A stretch of DNA of 22,008 nt from Clostridia bacterium (GTDB lineage Bacteria > Bacillota > Clostridia > Oscillospirales > QAKW01), in assembly GCA_017442025.1 (NCBI GenBank), contig JAFSBD010000009.1, positions 1 to 22,008 on the forward strand. Direction: 5' to 3'. Shown one piece after another: positions 19,914-22,008 of the stretch. The notes under the pieces were generated by a model that saw only the letters and a list, made by a program, of their open reading frames with translations, was not told where the DNA came from and searched no databases. The position numbers and the translations under genes are program-made. How positions within the stretch are numbered: position 1 is the stretch's first letter; every line of letters starts with the position of its first letter.

Positions 19914-21314
19914 ATGAAAAAAATTCTTGCATATTTATTGATATTATCCTGCACCGCTTGCCTTTTTGGTTGCGCAGGCGCAGGTACTTTAGAGGAAGGA
20001 GAGGCCCTCGCAGGAGATTATGTTGACTCCCAAGAGGAGACCATCTACTATCCTTCGGAGGAGGATGCACCCTCGGAAGAGGCTGAAAAGAAGCCGGAAA
20101 AGAAGCCCGAAAACCAATCGGAAAAGATGCCTGCTGCCGCAAAGCCTGCGGAAACGCAAAAGCCCGCGGAAACCCAAAAGCCCGCGGAGAGCAAGCCCTC
20201 GGCCGCGCCGAGCCAAGCCGAGCCTGATTATCAATCCATCTCCTGCCGCAGCAATACCTCCATCGCATGGAAAGAGGAGCGATTTCAAAACGCCGCCACC
20301 GGCCTTTGCCTGCAGCTCCCCATCCCATCGGATTGGGAGGTGGTGAAGAATACCGATCAGACCTATCATTTTCAGCGCAACGGCGAGGTGATCGCCGCCC
20401 TTTCCTCCACCGCCTTCCCCGACCCCAAGAATATTTTCGATCAGAATTCTCTCACCAACGTTGAGCGTCTGATGGTATTTTACGACGTTTTTGGGTATCA
20501 GGCCGATAAAAAGGATACCTTCTACCGTCATTTTGAATTTAACGCCAAATATTTCGAGGATGAATTTAATTTCTATCTGCGGGTCAACTATGCCGAGCTG
20601 GATACCGGCGCAACCAACTATATGGCGCGCAACGCGCAACTGATCACCGAAGGCGATTCCATCCGCCCCTATTCCGAGAGCAACGGGGCAAAGGCCATCT
20701 TATTTTTAGAAGGGGTCGATGCTTATCTTGCCACCGTACCTACCCATTTAAACGATATGTTCCAGCAAAGCAAAAAGAAGCTTTTTGCCGATTCGGCGTT
20801 TCTGCCGAATGGGTCGGTGGAGGATTTCCCCTCCATGCAGCATTACCAAAAAGCGATCCGCCAAGGGCAATACAGCCATGTTTTTGTCAACGGCTTTTAT
20901 GAAACGGACGATTGCTCAAAGGCATTGGGCTTATTAAAGGAATGCTGCGCCGCAAGCAATACCGAGCTGGTGCTGTTCCCCTCCTATAGCGAGTCTTGGG
21001 ATTTTATTGATGAGGCCCGCGAATTTCATCCCGATATCCCGCTTTTGGATTGGAAAACGGAAATGCATGGTTTAATAACATCCGGTGTATCCGTCTCGGC
21101 TCTATGCTACCCCACCTTCCGTAACTCCACCAACGAGGTCGGCGGGTATTCCGGCGCGCATCTGGTTTACCGCATCCTCTTTCGTGAGCGGCCGCCGCTG
21201 GTGAGCGAGAACTCCTCTTTCTATCAAAATATCAAAAGAACCTATCCCGCCGAATATTTTAATAAGGACGGAAGCGAACTCCTTTTCAGCGGAAAAACAT
21301 ATCCCATTCAATAA
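19914..21314 (+). CDS. Large lipoprotein of unknown function
   Basis: This 466-aa protein has a signal peptide with the lipobox LFGC (Cys20), an acidic stretch (about 25-60), then a low-complexity Lys/Pro/Glu linker with repeated EKKPE and AETQKP units (about 60-115). A globular domain with many aromatic residues (about 120-466) follows. No family is recognised. The linker looks like a wall-spanning spacer that holds the globular domain away from the membrane. The gene has its own promoter and a strong terminator, and the stop codon lies within the terminator's 5' arm. The substrate or partner is unknown. Confidence 0.78.
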   Translation: MKKILAYLLILSCTACLFGCAGAGTLEEGEALAGDYVDSQEETIYYPSEEDAPSEEAEKKPEKKPENQSEKMPAAAKPAETQKPAETQKPAESKPSAAPSQAEPDYQSISCRSNTSIAWKEERFQNAATGLCLQLPIPSDWEVVKNTDQTYHFQRNGEVIAALSSTAFPDPKNIFDQNSLTNVERLMVFYDVFGYQADKKDTFYRHFEFNAKYFEDEFNFYLRVNYAELDTGATNYMARNAQLITEGDSIRPYSESNGAKAILFLEGVDAYLATVPTHLNDMFQQSKKKLFADSAFLPNGSVEDFPSMQHYQKAIRQGQYSHVFVNGFYETDDCSKALGLLKECCAASNTELVLFPSYSESWDFIDEAREFHPDIPLLDWKTEMHGLITSGVSVSALCYPTFRNSTNEVGGYSGAHLVYRILFRERPPLVSENSSFYQNIKRTYPAEYFNKDGSELLFSGKTYPIQ

Positions 21315-21361
21315 AAAAGGGGCTGTAAAAAATTCATCGAATTTTTTACAGCCCCTTTTTT
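21313..21361. terminator. Perfect 23-bp bidirectional terminator
   Basis: A6-GGGGCTGT-A6-TTC, an ATC loop and the exact complement ending T6 form an uninterrupted stem, unusually long. The 3' arm reappears at 21586-21604. Confidence 0.92.
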
Positions 21362-21604
21362 GGGGGTCAAAAAAATTGTTTGAAACCTTCAAACCGAGCC
21401 GCGGCCATGGGCCGCGGGATACCCGAAGGCGTATGTGATACGCCGAGTGGCTCGGTTTGGAGGTAGCAAAGGGCATTCAATTGGGAGAAAATATCGTTTT
21501 TCGATATTTTCTGTCCTTATTCTTGGTTTTTAGCTGATGCTTGGTAAAAAAGCCTTGTTATTTCCTGCCCTTTGCGGTTCGGACTATTTTTACAGCCCCT
21601 TTTT
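21362..21604. repeat. Structured insert ending in a second copy of the terminator arm
   Basis: The stretch holds a three-way or cloverleaf-like fold. Outer stem AAACCGAGCC/GGCTCGGTTT (21391-21400/21449-21458) encloses GCGGCC-ATG-GGCCGC, GGG-ATA-CCC and GGCGTAT-GTG-ATACGCC. GCAAAGGGCA (21466-21475) pairs with TGCCCTTTGC (21566-21575), enclosing a perfect 11-bp hairpin GAAAATATCG-T5-CGATATTTTC (21486-21512). The end ATTTTTACAGCCCCTTTTT (21586-21604) repeats the terminator arm. No gene is visible. It may be a small mobile repeat or a folded RNA. Confidence 0.6.
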
Positions 21605-21608
21605 ATGT

Positions 21609-22008
21609 TTATTTTTCAACAATAATGCAACCGACATTATGGGCACCGATTGCGCCTTTAATATGGGCCATGCCGTTTATGATCTCAAAATCGGCCTCCC
21701 GCTCATTCCAGGCATCATAATAAGTTGCGCCCTCTTGATGGGGAACCACCAAAACATCCCCAAACCAAGTCTGATGCCCCCGATTGAAGAGGGTATAGGC
21801 AGTCCGACCCTCCTTGCCGGGGAATTCATTGATGCAAAGAGCCTCGCAGGGCGCATCGATCCACATCCGCGGTTCATCGCAGGCAAAGCAATCGGCATAT
21901 TTTTTCTTTGTCCGATAGGATTTGGCCATAAAGGCGCGGCCGCGGCTCTCCTCGGCATCCCAGAAGGAGTCATAGATCGCCTCGGCGTTGCAGAAGGTGG
22001 CCTTCAAG
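21609..22008 (-). CDS. C-terminal part of a large protein, possibly a glycoside hydrolase
   Basis: The last 132 or so residues of a leftward gene lie in the window; the coding frame continues past the right edge, so the true start is not visible. The sequence is rich in Trp, Tyr and Phe (TAYTLFNRGHQTWFGDVLVVPH), with a closing GAIGAHNVGCIIVEK. This pattern of short hydrophobic strands resembles the C-terminal beta domain found in several glycoside hydrolase families, but no family is certain. Its stop lies 5 bp from the second copy of the terminator arm. Confidence 0.6.
   Translation of the reverse strand, partial: LKATFCNAEAIYDSFWDAEESRGRAFMAKSYRTKKKYADCFACDEPRMWIDAPCEALCINEFPGKEGRTAYTLFNRGHQTWFGDVLVVPHQEGATYYDAWNEREADFEIINGMAHIKGAIGAHNVGCIIVEK

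Overview
The window looks like chromosomal DNA of a Gram-positive Bacillota, most probably a gut-type Clostridia (Oscillospirales/Christensenellales-like). The pointers are strong AGGAGG-type ribosome binding sites, many consensus sigma-A promoters with 17-bp spacers, a Spo0A-type regulator with 0A-like boxes, lipoproteins with classical lipoboxes, and zinc-ribbon/TM2 and DUF4234 membrane proteins. Most of the DNA is moderately GC-rich. The block at about 8.0-9.1 kb is clearly more AT-rich and looks acquired. The genus cannot be fixed from sequence reading alone.

Layout. 1-142: the start of an IS30-family transposase and the end of that element. 184-1168: two small membrane-protein genes, each with its own promoter and terminator. 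1187-6573: a five-gene, tightly coupled leftward operon (PIG-L deacetylase, GT2-GtrA glycosyltransferase, unknown secreted protein, NAGPA-type phosphodiester glycosidase, DUF2752), apparently acting on a surface glycan or glycolipid. 6655-6810: an array of short hairpins separated by the heptamer ATATCGC. 6871-9072: an accessory segment with two unknown leftward genes and four tandem single-domain XRE regulators. The divergent promoter region carries two ACTCA-N5-TGAGT operators. 9135-9334: about 200 nt that can fold into a closed multibranch structure. 9404-9560: tRNA-Glu and tRNA-Asn with a perfect consensus promoter.

9776-10537 encodes a Spo0A paralogue whose receiver domain has lost the acidic pocket and carries Glu at the phosphorylation position. 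Its promoter is preceded by 0A-like boxes. It is convergent with a C26 glutamine-amidotransferase-like gene broken by a frameshift in an A8 run. After a lipoprotein gene comes a seven-gene leftward operon (18015-11907) with overlapping or nearly overlapping junctions: SDR, type I dehydroquinase-like enzyme, MDR dehydrogenase, Gfo/Idh/MocA oxidoreductase, MBL-fold hydrolase, NAD-binding epimerase-like protein and quinone-oxidoreductase-like MDR. It is divergent from an AraC regulator (18156-18902). The set reads as an uncharacterised catabolic route for a sugar-like or carbocyclic compound: repeated oxidation, lactone opening, and a Schiff-base dehydratase or aldolase step. A convergent amidohydrolase (18931-19764) may belong to it. 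The window ends with a secreted lipoprotein gene, a strong terminator whose 3' arm is repeated about 245 bp downstream around a cloverleaf-like insert, and the C-terminal part of a large protein running off the edge.

The most interesting items are the Spo0A paralogue with Glu in place of the phospho-Asp, the unusual dehydroquinase-like catabolic operon, the structured region next to the tRNAs, and the quadruple XRE array with its operators.
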